Shown here: positions 1-9,794 of the stretch, piece by piece | Layout: the number at the start of each line of letters is the position of its first letter | Position numbering within the stretch: the stretch's first letter is position 1 | From: Prorocentrum cordatum | Lineage: Eukaryota; Sar; Dinophyceae; Prorocentrales; Prorocentraceae | DNA length: 64,000 bases | NCBI GenBank assembly: GCA_963575745.1 | Contig: CAUYUJ010004760.1 | Span: 1 to 64,000 of the forward strand | Reading direction: 5' to 3' | Position numbers and translations under genes: made by a program | The notes under the pieces: model-generated | Seen by the model: only the letters and a program-made list of their open reading frames with translations | Databases searched by the model: none | What the model was told of the DNA's origin: nothing

Positions 1-150
1 CGGAGGGTGAGAACGGGGCGGACAAGCCTGGCCCTGGGGGTCGACCGCGCTGGTCGCGGCCATGGCCGCTGCCGCGGCCAGCCACGCGGCTCTCTGCACG
101 GGGGGCATCCGCGGAGCCAGGGGGCTGCGCGGCGCGGCACGGCACAGATA

Positions 151-178
151 GGTATATATATATATAGAGATATATACT
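151..178. repeat. (TA)n microsatellite
   Basis: Short alternating TA run interrupted by GA. It lies left of the first retroelement in sequence with no coding signal. Confidence 0.8.
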
Positions 179-240
179 GACACTGTGAATATACGGTTGG
201 TTGACTTGAACGTATGCGATCCTGCTAATGGCGACGCGGC

Positions 241-345
241 GATGGTGTTGCGATGGTGGTGATGATGATGGTGATGACGATGATCTCGATGTTGGATGAT
301 GATGCAGATAATGATGATGGTGGCGATGATGGTGGTGATTGGAAA
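241..345. repeat. GAT/GGT trinucleotide microsatellite
   Basis: Imperfect GAT repeat with GGT and GAC variants. It sits just beyond the tandem repeat that closes the truncated LINE and has no other recognisable content. Confidence 0.75.
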
Positions 346-360
346 TTGCCCAAGTTGGCG

Positions 361-458
361 CATTTGAGCCACAATTAAAACATCTGAGCCAAAATTAAGA
401 CATCTGAGCCAAAATTAAGACATTAAACCAAAATTATGACATTCCACAATTTTTAAGA
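361..458 (-). repeat. 20-bp tandem repeat, about five units
   Basis: Five consecutive units of about 20 bp start at 361, 381, 401, 421 and 440; the two central ones are identical. On the minus strand the unit reads TTAATTTTGGCTCAGATGTC. It lies immediately 3' of the LINE endonuclease remnant in the element's own orientation, so it may be the 3' tail of that element or a flanking minisatellite. Its core ATTTTGGCTCA matches 11 nt of the dinoflagellate spliced leader, which may be chance. Confidence 0.8.
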
Positions 459-1011
459 TATTCGGGCATGCCCAAAAAAATTGGGACAGCCCGATGTCTG
501 GGGAGGGGGCCAGCAGGACCAGAGAGACGACTATGGAGGATACGACCAGTGATGACAGGGTGGTGCTCGACAGAGGTAAATTGACGGCAGAACTGGGGAC
601 TCAATCTCGTCGCGATTCCTCCCTCCCTCTGCGAGTCGGGAAAGAAAGATGATCCAATAGAGTAGCAAGCACTGTCCGTGTCCAGCTCGCGGTGGAGCTC
701 TCCGATATCGCCGATGTGACCGTGGGCTTCTTGACAACACATTATATCGTACCTTTGGGAGAGATGGGGGATGAGGTTAAAGCGCGCGCTGGCACGCCAG
801 GAGGAGTGCTTGACACAACTGAACAGGGCGTGCGCATTCCAAGAGCAGACAGACAGGCGAGTGCTAGGGATGAAGGGAAGAATATTGGGGGAAGGAGAAA
901 AATCAGAGGCCTCGTCACGCTCAGGCAGAGAGACAGGGGGCAGAGGGCCAGAGAGGCCACTTGTGGCGTGTGTGCAGTGAGGAGCCGAAGTGCGATTAGT
1001 CTCAGCGTCTA
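434..1011 (-). pseudogene. LINE endonuclease (EEP family) N-terminal fragment
   Basis: Open frame that overlaps the end of ORF1 in a different frame. It carries the N-terminal hallmarks of the endonuclease/exonuclease/phosphatase domain of non-LTR retrotransposons: the strand with SVCSWNAHALF, then YDIMCCQEAHGHIGDI with the metal-binding Glu in the QE pair, then a region ending HHPVITGRIL. After about 500 the sequence stops resembling the family and the frame ends at 434, so the catalytic His/Asp half and the whole reverse transcriptase are absent. No ATG decides a start; in an intact element this frame would be reached by reinitiation or frameshift after ORF1. Seen: the motifs and the truncation. 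Known: the EEP fold nicks target DNA to prime reverse transcription. Inferred: it belongs to the same copy as the upstream ORF1. Confidence 0.72.
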
Positions 1012-2189
1012 AAGGGACGCCTGATCTGCACCTGTGCTGCAGCACAGATGGCCTCAGCCTGAGCCTCCAGCCCAAACTGACGAATCCCCGCCATGTCGAG
1101 CTCAACCTTGGCCTCAAGCTTGTCTTCGTTCACCTCGATGTGAGCGAGCTCGACGGCCTCATGCTCTGACTTGTGTGCGAAAACGATGCCTCCAAGCCCG
1201 TTGCTGCCCACTTCAATAGAGCGAGCCGACAACTGCTGGGTGATGAGGGAGCGGACGCGGCCCATGGAGAGGAAGAGCTGGCGAGCCTTCAAGTCCTGGT
1301 CACGCTTGATGCGAATGTTCAGCATGTTCTGAGGAACGAGGGGGTCGGGGACACGAAATACACCATCACGGGTGAAATTGGCGAGGAAATTTGACGCATC
1401 TGCAGCCTGTTCGAAATCGAATGTAATCTTCTTCGCCATGTCGAAACAGTTAACGTTGATGCGAGTCTGGACGTCCACGGGCGCATACTGGGCCTTGATG
1501 GCGTCTCCAATATTCTTCAGCGAGCGGGCGAGCATCTTCCTTGGGAAACCGACGGCGATGAGCTTGCAAGTGTTCGCTTGCTGCAAAAGACGGGAGGAAG
1601 ATCTGTGTGAGCGATCCGAGCTGCTTGCTGTCGAAGGCGGCGTTGACAGAGAACGGAGCTGCTTCTGGATGTCATCAATCTGCGACTGGACATGCTTGTG
1701 CGCGGCCTCCGAGTCATCCTCCATGTTGAAGTGAGGAACATTCGTACGAGCCTCTTGCGCAGTCAACTCGCTCTTGATATGCTCCGTTACGTGCGCTTTC
1801 AAGGAGTCAAAGCGTCCATTCAGGTCCATGTACATAGAGGACTGGTGGCCTTCGATTTGAGCAATCTTGTTCTGAATGTCCGTCGTGAGGTTGTTCATGT
1901 TGATGGTGAGCTGGTCGCAACGCTGCGTCTGGGCCGAGATCTGATTCTTGATCAAGCCGATGTCGTAGGACTGCGTGGACAGAGCAGAACCAAAACCACG
2001 GAGCGTACGAAGAACTTCATCTAACTTCTCGTCGTTCGACGGCCTGGATGTGCGTGGACGTGCAGGAACGTCGGAGCGGCTGCGCGACGACTCACTCCGA
2101 CGGCGACTGCTGATCGTCTGCGCTGAGGGCGATCTCGACGAGTGACGGCTCTGCGAGCGGCGAGTCACGGAGCGTCGGTCACCAGGCAT
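1002..2189 (-). CDS. LINE ORF1-like protein
   Basis: A 395-residue frame from the ATG at 2189. The first ~60 residues are a Ser/Arg-rich tract (RRSVTRRSQSRHSSRSPSAQ) like RS or nucleic-acid-binding tails. The middle is predicted helical and coiled-coil-like (QSYDIGLIKNQISAQTQ onwards). The C-terminal half has short segments such as ITFDFEQAADASNFLANF that could form an RNA-binding fold. Placement directly before an endonuclease frame, in the same orientation and overlapping it, makes it ORF1 of a non-LTR retrotransposon. The 5' leader (2190-2328) ends at the spliced-leader relics, so the transcript that made this copy was trans-spliced. The frame has no stops, unlike the second LINE in the window, so the copy may be young. 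I know no named domain for it. Confidence 0.68.
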   Translation of the reverse strand: MPGDRRSVTRRSQSRHSSRSPSAQTISSRRRSESSRSRSDVPARPRTSRPSNDEKLDEVLRTLRGFGSALSTQSYDIGLIKNQISAQTQRCDQLTINMNNLTTDIQNKIAQIEGHQSSMYMDLNGRFDSLKAHVTEHIKSELTAQEARTNVPHFNMEDDSEAAHKHVQSQIDDIQKQLRSLSTPPSTASSSDRSHRSSSRLLQQANTCKLIAVGFPRKMLARSLKNIGDAIKAQYAPVDVQTRINVNCFDMAKKITFDFEQAADASNFLANFTRDGVFRVPDPLVPQNMLNIRIKRDQDLKARQLFLSMGRVRSLITQQLSARSIEVGSNGLGGIVFAHKSEHEAVELAHIEVNEDKLEAKVELDMAGIRQFGLEAQAEAICAAAQVQIRRPFRR

Positions 2190-2328
2190 CGTGGCCGCTG
2201 TGCAGTGAGAGGGGAGAAAGGAAGGTAGAAGATGAAGGTGCAAAAACTGCTGGGTCCTGGCCAGGGCGGGCCACCTGAGGACCAGCGGATGGTGCTGTTC
2301 CTGCCCAGCTGGCTTGGTAGATGTCGTA

Positions 2329-2380
2329 CTTGAGCCAAAATGGCTTGAGCCAAAATGGCTTGAGCCAAAATGGCTACGGA
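2329..2380 (-). other. Dinoflagellate spliced leader plus two relic leaders
   Basis: Read on the minus strand from 2380, the sequence is a full 22-nt leader (T, then CCGTAG, then CCATTTTGGCTCAAG, ending at 2359). It is followed by two more copies of CCATTTTGGCTCAAG (2358-2344 and 2343-2329). The truncated copies begin just after the AG of CCGTAG, as expected if that AG served as the acceptor when an already leader-bearing gene was trans-spliced again. The leader is added only to mRNA, so its presence in the genome marks reverse transcription of a mature mRNA. It sits 140 bp upstream of the ORF1 start. Matching the known leader is established knowledge; the number of cycles is inference. Confidence 0.93.
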
Positions 2381-2485
2381 GCCCTTCTGGCGCCTCTCTT
2401 GGGCGGTCTCACGGCCACACTGGAGAACATCGGCAGCTCTCGAGAGCCATGAGGCTCACATCATTCAACAAGCAGTACCTGTTCC

Positions 2486-3450
2486 ATGCTTCTGATGCTT
2501 CTCGGGGCCATCCTCGGAAAGATCTGTGGCCACGTCGGGCCTTCTTGGGGCGACCTGCAGGCCTCTCGGAGGCCTCGTGGAGGCTACCTTGGACCATCTC
2601 GTAACATCTTGGTGGCTCTTCTGGAGACCGCCTTGCTCTGCCTTGCCTTGCCTAAGGCCAAGACGGGGCGTGACGCGCCAGTCTCGTGGCCGACGGACGC
2701 TTGCAGGGTTTGCCCCTTCCTCTCAGGGGAAGTCCCTTCCCTGGGGTCGGGACCAATGTATCGCGAAGGGGGTGGCGCGTCGAAGACGACCCTCGATGAC
2801 TCCCAAATGGCCAGATCGATGGCACAACATACCCATCGGTCGGAAGAAGTTGGTAGAAACATTAAGTAGGAAGGAATTGAACATAGATTGGGCTCCGTCC
2901 GACCCCTTGGGAGGACGGAAAAGGTGAAGCCACTCGATCATTGAAGTAGGAATGCTCTTAAACGTAGATTGGACTCTGGGAATCCAAGCATACCTCCTTT
3001 CAACGACCGATGGGTATCGCGAGGGGGTGGAGCGTCGAAGACGACCCTCGATGGCTCCAAGAAGGCCACATCGATTGCACAATCTAGTCCAAAATGACCC
3101 GGCATGCCTCCGAGAGGCCGCAAGACCATCCAAAGATGGCTCCAAGCGGCCAAGGAGCCTCCCAAACTGTGCCCCCGAGGGGTCAGGATTCCTCGAGAAG
3201 CTCTGTGCTTCTGTGATGTCTGCCGTCTCGCCTTTTCGCTTCCCATGGGCCTGTGGTGCTTCAAGATGGCTCCGAGATCGTCCAAGGGAGCCCCGAGAGG
3301 AGGGCAAGAGGGCTCCAAGACGGCCCCACGGGCCCCCAAGAGCGCCAGGCTCCGACGGCTCCTTTTTGGATCGATGGCTTCCAATAGGGCCCACAAAGGG
3401 CCTCCTCTCAGGCCCTCAAGAGGGCCTTCAAGAGAGCCGTCAGAAGACCT
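2486..3450. repeat. CCAAGA-type 11-bp degenerate arrays, both orientations
   Basis: Left part (about 2500-2640) reads as TCTTGG-type units, right part (about 3040-3450) as CCAAGATGGCTCC-type units, so two arrays lie in opposite orientation. Between them is an imperfect direct repeat: 2759-2830 and 3013-3084 share about 70 bp starting TATCGCGA and running through GTCGAAGACGACCCTCGATG. The open frames across it are compositional and no gene is supported. Confidence 0.7.
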
Positions 3451-3552
3451 AGAAAGCTTTCTTCAGAAAGGCTGGCCCCCAGGGATGGATGAACTATTCA
3501 TCGGTGGCGTCTTTGTTTCACGACGCTTTCCTGCTTCTCCCAGCAATTCGCG

Positions 3553-3602
3553 AGGTCATTGTCTCTGGATGGGCCGGTGGAGAGACGCGAGGCGGCAATC
3601 AG
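3553..3602 (+). repeat. Dispersed repeat end-block, diverged copy
   Basis: Reads GTCTCTGGATGGGCCGG and onwards. It resembles the blocks at 5637, 33602 and 46260 and, like two of them, follows a CCAAGA array. This is the most diverged of the four. Confidence 0.5.
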
Positions 3603-3609
3603 CAACACA

Positions 3610-4633
3610 CAACGTGCTTTAAACCATTCGCGCTGCTACGATTCCCGAAGCCAACACCACTGCCACGTGACATACCGCATCACGCCACACCATACAGTCG
3701 GCCCGTATCACCAGGATGCGCGATAAGGATGCAAGGGCCTTGGACGCCCATTTCGAAGCTTTTCGAGCGGGGCGCGGCCAACGAAAATGGCCAAGGATGG
3801 GCTGAGGAGGCAAGGATGCAAGGGTACCCTTGGGAAAACCGCTCATCCTTACTGTGCGGGCTGACTGTAACTTTTCCTGCTTGTTCCCGTCCTCCGTTCC
3901 ACTCCTGCCGCTGGCCGGCACGGCGCAGGCACGGGGGGAACTGCGATGCTGCGCACGGCGCGGACGCACAACCCGACGCCAACTCCGCTGCGCCACTCCA
4001 TGGGCAGTGGACACACGACCCGTTCACTTCGCGCCGTATCGAATCATCACAGGGACGGGGAACGAGAACAAGAGGAGACGCCCTACCCTGCATGCCCTCG
4101 GCAGATGTCACAATCAAATAGATGGAATGGCTCAAGCTAGGGACGCCACGGGCGTTCGATTCTTTGTCATGGTACCTACCTGCGCCTTCCAAGCATGCGC
4201 ACATCGCAGGACCTGACTGCACACTCGGGAGTGTAGAACATCGCCCTTCCAGCACAATTCACAATAACCCAATACAATTTGAATTCGCTGCAATGCACAC
4301 ATGGCAGAGACATGCAGTAACAAGAACAATCTGTGCGAGGCACACTGCGAAACAGGGCGAGTGCACAGCGAAACTCAGCGGGCACGCCAAATGCTGAATG
4401 TGCGAGTGGGGGCGAGACTGACCAATTGCAGAATGACGGAGTGCGCCAAGGCCGATAGTAGTGTCCAAGCGATCTTCAGGATGCTCAGCCCAACCTGCAC
4501 GGAGCTCGGCGCGCGGCCGTGGCAACGAACGTGCTTTCCGTGCCCATCCTCTCGACGGGCGGACGAGCACCGTCCTCAACTTGCCAACTCCGAATCGCAA
4601 GCTACAGATCACGCATCTTCTGATCACTTCCGT
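3610..4633. other. No gene seen
   Basis: Moderately GC-rich, no repeats of note and no frame with recognisable motifs or plausible splice structure. Open frames occur on both strands and look like compositional noise. Confidence 0.5.
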
Positions 4634-4680
4634 TAGGTCGGGCGTGTCCTTCTACAGGCGGATTTTTGGCGAAAAGCACG
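4634..4680 (+). repeat. Dispersed repeat copy (pair with 11146-11190)
   Basis: About 42 bp beginning TAGGTCGGGCGTGTCC and running into GGCGGATTTTTGGCGAAAA is repeated at 11146-11190 with a few substitutions. It is part of an unidentified interspersed repeat. Confidence 0.6.
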
Positions 4681-4743
4681 AAGTAGTAACACCAATGCCC
4701 CAACATAATACCACATACCAAACAGTCGTCCCCAGACTATCCC

Positions 4744-4925
4744 ACCAGCCCTCTGGGCGCAGGTGGTCTAACGATGACTTTCTTTTCTCTTCCAGAAACC
4801 CTTCTTCCCCTTCGGGGAGGGGTTTACCCATCCCCCTACCCCCTCCCCTGGACCTGAACGGGAGTGGCCGCGATCCGATGGAGCGTCCAAGATCGGCCCC
4901 TGGGAGGGCAAATTTTTGACACCCC
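4744..4925 (+). repeat. Composite dispersed element, 5' block (R2)
   Basis: This ~180-bp block (GGGCGCAGGTGGTC, then CTTCGGGGAGGGGTTTACCC, then the CCCCTCCCCTGGACCTG stretch) recurs at about 46072-46235 with roughly 75-80 percent identity by eye. In both places it is followed by GAGCGTC-AAGA and then CCAAGA units. It marks the left end of the composite element described in the findings. Confidence 0.62.
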
Positions 4926-4979
4926 TCACGAGGATCGTGGCCCCCGAGGGGGGGGGCGCCGACTGGGGACCCCCCCTCC

Positions 4980-5330
4980 TTTGATCGATAGCCTCGAAGA
5001 TGGCCCCAAGAGGCGCTCCGGGGCTCCCAAGAGAGCTCCAAGAGAGGCCCAAGAGGGCTCCAAGAGGGTCCCAAAAGGGCCCCAAGAGGCACCCGAGAGG
5101 CCGCCGAGAGGCCCCCAAGCGGTCTCAGAGAGCCCAAGATGACCTCCAAGATGGCTCAGATAGCCCAAGCTGGCTCAAGATGGCTCCAAATATGCTCCAA
5201 ACGGCCCCAAGACCGCTCCAAGAGCGCTCCAAGAGAGCCCAAAGAAGCGGTTTGCCGGCTCCTGAGGGGTGAGTTGAATTGGGGACCCCCCCCTCCTGTA
5301 ATCGATGGCCTCCGTGATGATCCCAAGGGC
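4980..5330 (+). repeat. CCAAGA array with 11-bp period
   Basis: Successive units such as AAGAGAGCTCC, AAGAGAGGCCC, AAGAGGGCTCC, AAGAGGGTCCC and AAAAGGGCCCC follow each other at exactly 11 bp over at least eight units (about 5030-5120), then become less regular. The period is close to one DNA helical turn. Both strands give long open frames, but these follow from the repeat. Confidence 0.75.
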
Positions 5331-5349
5331 CACCAAAACTCTCAGAGAG

Positions 5350-5515
5350 CACCAGCAGCAGCAGCAGCAGCAGCAGCCGCAAGAAAACATCTAGATGATT
5401 CCATGAGTCCTCGTCCACGTCGTCCTCATCCTAATCTTCGTCCTCCTCGTCCTCGTCCTCGTCCGCGTCCTCGTCCTCCTCGTCCTCCTCCTCCTCGTCC
5501 TCCTCCTTCTCTTCC
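5350..5515 (+). repeat. CAG then CCT/CGT trinucleotide microsatellite
   Basis: Starts with nine AGC units at about 5350, then a TCCTCGTCC-rich tract. It directly follows the CCAAGA array. Confidence 0.8.
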
Positions 5516-5636
5516 CCTCGCCCCCACGCGGCTCCCAGGGATGGTCCGAAGAGACCTTCCAAAGCCACCCCCTTGCTCGCTTTGTTTCCCTAGGTGTGTC
5601 TCTTCCTCCCTTTTCCCGTCAGCTCTGAAAGGCAGG

Positions 5637-5690
5637 GTTTCTGAATGGGCTTGGTGGGGATGCGCGAAGCGTGAAGAATTGTATCTGGCT
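5637..5690 (+). repeat. Composite dispersed element, 3' block (R3)
   Basis: GTTTCTGAATGGGCTTGG onwards, similar over about 50 bp to 33620-33672 and 46278-46326. It closes the composite unit begun at 4744. Confidence 0.6.
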
Positions 5691-6239
5691 CGGCCTGGGC
5701 ATCTTCTTGGAGAACGTAGCTGCACTTGACTGTGTGGTGCGGTATCCAGGACTTTTACTTTGAGGACATTAGAATGTTTCAAGCAGGCTTACGCCTTGAA
5801 TACATTAGCATGTAATGATAATATAGGACCTCGGTTCTATTTTGTTGGTTTCTAGAGCTGAGGTAATTATTAATTGGAATCGTTGGGGGCATTCGTTTTT
5901 CACTGTCAGAGATGAAATTCTTTGTTTTACCATATTTAGAGGAACAGGTCCGATTGAACACTTCTGGAACCGTCATCGCTGGGGTCGGACGTCGCAGACA
6001 CCATCCGCGAGGACACGGACCGGTATGCGACTCGGCCAAGCGCTACTCCTCGCGCGCGGGTGCGAGCGCGGCTGGGGTCTATGGGGAGCGCAGCACGCCT
6101 GCCGACGACCGCCGCCGACCAGACGAAGCCGCAGAAGAAGACGAAGACCAGCCAGAAACACGCAGCCGGGAAGTAACGCACTCACCTACCACCCTCCTCC
6201 CCCCCTCAACTCCCCCCTTCTCATCCTGCATCATTATCC

Positions 6240-6660
6240 CTACCCTCCTTCTCCTCCTACTCCTCCTCCTCCTACTACTCCTCCTCCTCCTCTCTCCTCT
6301 TTCTCCTCCTCCCGCTCCTCCATTTTTTCTACTCCGCCTCTCCCCTGCTCCTCCTACTCTCTCCCTCCTCCTCTCCTTCCCATGCTGCTCTGCTCCTCCT
6401 AATCTCCTTCGCCTCCTCTCCTCTTCTCACTCCTACACCTCATCCTCTCCTCCTATCCCCTCTTTCTCCTCCTCACCCTCTCCTCCTCCTCCTCCTCCTT
6501 TCTCCTCCGGCCTCCTCTCCCTCATCCTCTCCTCATCCCCTCCTCCTCCCTCCTCCCTCTCCCTCCTCCTCGTCTCCTCCTCCTCACTCCCTCCTCCTCC
6601 TCCTCCTCCTCCTCCTCCTCCTCCTCCTCCTCTTCCTCCTCCTCCTCCCCCTCCTTTTTG
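6240..6660 (+). repeat. CCT-rich microsatellite tract
   Basis: About 420 bp of almost pure pyrimidine on the plus strand, ending in a clean CCT run at about 6592-6652. Leu/Pro/Ser-rich frames here are artefacts. Confidence 0.9.
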
Positions 6661-6669
6661 GGACTCTGC

Positions 6670-8300
6670 CCACTGGTCTCACTCGGTTGCGCCTGGCGGG
6701 AAGACAGAGCGCTGTGGCACACCCACTGCGAGTGCAGCACCTCGCCAGCCGCTTGGGCGGGAGGACGCTCTTGGATGGGGGGCCCATCACGCAACCCTAG
6801 AAGTTTCCGGGCCGGTTCTACTACGTAGTCGCTACGGTTGTTCCAGGCAAGCCAGCTGTTCGGGTCAAGCTGGATCAGGGGAAGAGGGCCCGACGAGCAC
6901 AACTATCTCATGCTTGGGTCTTGCAGCGCCTGAGGGCGAGACCTGTACCTGTTGTTTTTTGGGGGGCGGTTCTCAAAGGCTCGCCACACACGCGCCAGTA
7001 AACGACTGAGGCAAAAGATGCACTTGCCATGTCAACGATTGATGGGCAACAGCCTGGGCTTGATATGCGCCAGTGCGGCGTCAGCAGTGGGCGTGACCTG
7101 ACACCCCATCGTGCATGTGTGTTCGCCCCGCTGCCCTCTTTGAAACAAGGGGGAGGGATGAGGAGGCCACCAGATGCCATCAGAACCCAAGCGGCCGCTT
7201 CCTCTCTGGGCTCACTTTTTGGTGACTGGAGCGTTACTGTCATGCGTATCAGCAGCCATGCCCACGTTGTTTATTAGTTTGTGGGCCGCCTACAGCAACG
7301 CAGATGCACAGCCAAGGCAGCCAAGGGTGAAGTGTCGAGCCAAGGGGCGATATTTCGATTACTGGGGGAGCATCAGAAACAATAGCAGGAGATGGGGATA
7401 CCATGGCTTTGTGGACGCCCCCCCCCCGACTCCAACTCCTGATGGGGCCGAGCTGGACCCAATGATGTGAGCGCTCCTCGGGACAGGCACATAAACCCCT
7501 GACCTGGCGTACGCCCGCGCCAATGAAGGTTCACTCGTACGGCCCTGCATATATGCTCAGCCCGCTCCAGCGCTCCCTGTTCAAGAAGTCGCTTCGGGCG
7601 AATGTCGGCGGATTCATGCAAGATCGCGAAATCGCTTCGTCGCACACGAGCAATGTCTGCATGGGGGTGGCTACAATGCCCACAATTGCCCATGACCCCC
7701 CATCTCCCACCGAAACTCACTATGGTTGGCATGCCACGGGGTATGTATCTCACGGGAAGGGGTGGTCCCACTGCGATTTAATGAGAGCCTAGTTACTTTC
7801 CATCTGCCCGCTCACACTCCTTTTCCTTCGCGTCCTCCCGTTCCCCCTCCTGTTCCCTGAGCGGCGAAACTTCTTCAGCGGTGACATGAGAACACGTGAA
7901 CATCCGGGACGCGGGCAGAGTCAACTGCGCAACGATGTCGATAAAAAGAGAGTAGGTCGCCCGCGGAGAATGACTGCCAACAAGCGTACAGCACTGAGCG
8001 TGTGGTGCCGCCGGCCTCGGGCTGCAGTGGGAGTCGCGCGCCGAACGGCCAACCAAATCAGACAACGGATCGCCACTCTCCGCGGTCCATGCTAAGGAGA
8101 GGAGGTGCGAAGGGGGTGCCGGCTCAGGGGTGCGAAGGGCGATGCATCGCCGATCGATCGGCGGTGGGGCCCCGAAGCGAATCCGCACTATGTTGGGCGG
8201 GGTGGGCAGTCAGGACCCCTCTCGGCGAAGCCTGCTGGCGATGCGCACATAGGGGGGGGGGCTTTTTAGAAGCACCACTGCCTCTCAGAAGGCGCGGGCC
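6670..8300. other. No supported gene
   Basis: Unique-looking sequence of mixed composition. No frame carries a motif I recognise and no exon pattern can be argued. Confidence 0.45.
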
Positions 8301-8317
8301 TTGGCTGTAGATTGGGC

Positions 8318-8543
8318 GCCCGAGTTATCCGGGGTAACTCGGGTCCGGGGTAATTCGGGTTTGGATTCCCGAAAAAGGAACCCGAGTTAGCTCTGACCCG
8401 AGTTACCCCTGATGATGTGGGGCTCTGGACGCCCGAGTTATCCGGGGTAACTCGGGTCCGGGGTAACTCGGGCTCGGATTCCCGAAAAACGAACCCGAGT
8501 TATCCCTGACCCGAGTTACCCCTGATGATTCGGGGCTCTGAGT
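8318..8543. repeat. 113-bp tandem duplication with internal inverted repeats
   Basis: Two copies, 8318-8430 and 8431-8543, differ at a handful of positions. Each is built from CCCGAGTTA/TAACTCGGG inverted repeats and can fold into stems. Flanking sequence has CTTCT/AGAAG inverted pieces (8265-8300 and 8560-8590), so the pair may lie inside a foldback element. Confidence 0.85.
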
Positions 8544-8599
8544 AGATGTAGGGCTTGCGCCTTCTAAGAAGCAGCCTCCTTCTAAGGAGCCTCCCCCCA

Positions 8600-9790
8600 C
8601 CTACCCCCCTGTGCGCGCCGGCAAGCATGGACGATTGAGAGTCGAAGCGCCGTTCGCACTCCCTGAGCCTGTCCACCCCCGACGTTGCCCCTGAACGCCG
8701 GCCGCGGCGAAGCGAAGATCGGGGGCGCACTTGCCTGGGTCAGCCCAAACCCGGATCGGCCAGGGCCCCGTCGCGAAGCTCGGCTGGCCGCGAAATGGCT
8801 CCCGAACCCAGTCGCTGGAGGGCGGGAAACAGGCGAATCGGCCCCCCGTGCCTCCCAAACCAGCCAGACGGAGTTGGCTGACCCCCGCTGGCGCTGACCC
8901 TTGCTACGTTGGCCCGAACAGGTACAGGCCCAAGTATTTTTCACGTCGCAGCGCTGCAGAAACAAACCGCGCGCGCGCCCAGGCGGCACAGGAAACGGAA
9001 AACGCAATGTAACTGGCGGCAGCAGCATGGGAAGACGTGCGAAAACGGCCGCGAAACGGGAGAGAGGGGGCGGAGAGGGCACTCACATGGCGAGGTGCGT
9101 CGCCGTGGTGTGGCGGGGGCGGCCAGCCAGAGCTGCGCACCCTGGCAGCGGGCGCGGAACGGCGTCGCGGCCGCACCCCCCGGGCTGAAGCAGGGTCTGC
9201 AGTGCACGACGTAGAAGAAGCACAATACCAAAGAAGGGAATGAATTGCCACGTCGAAGACGTCCTGGTCCAGCGGGGGGGGCAGGAGGCCGGCTGGACCC
9301 CAGGCGGCAAAATGCAGCGGGGGTGGCCGAATGCTGGCTGGAGGGGGGCGGGCACTGCAGCCGTGCTGCCTTCTGATGCTGGTGTTGGCAAAGCTGGGGG
9401 CTGGGGGTGGACTGACCCCCCGGGCAGCCGGCCAGTGAGGAAGCGGTGCAGCAGGGGGCGGGGGCGCAGTAGCGCGCCCACCCAGTAGTGCCACGGACGG
9501 GTGGGGACCAGGGCGAAAGGCGGTTGCCCGTACGTAGCTGGCCTGGGCGGGGGCGGTGACGGGGCAGTCGGCTGGGGCCCCAGGTCGCTGCCCAGCGAAT
9601 CACCAGGCGTGCGGAGCCAAAGGCGAAATGCCAGGAGAGGGGCGGCGGAGCCGGCGTCCAGCCGGCGCACGCATCACAGCTGACTGGCACTCCGCCCGAG
9701 GGGGAGCGGGGCGAAGGCTCCCCGCTGCATGGACAGCGGGGAAGCTAAAAGGGGGGCCGGCGCCAGCAGGAGCATGGCGGCACGCCCAGC
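8600..9790. other. GC-rich sequence, no supported gene
   Basis: Long open frames exist on both strands because stops are rare at this GC content. I found no motif, splice structure or repeat match that would favour one. Confidence 0.4.
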
Positions 9791-9794
9791 CGGC

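Noticed and set aside
5912-7009. Long Leu/Pro/Ser-rich plus-strand frame
   Set aside because: It is the translation of a CCT microsatellite; no complexity outside the repeat and frames are open on several phases.
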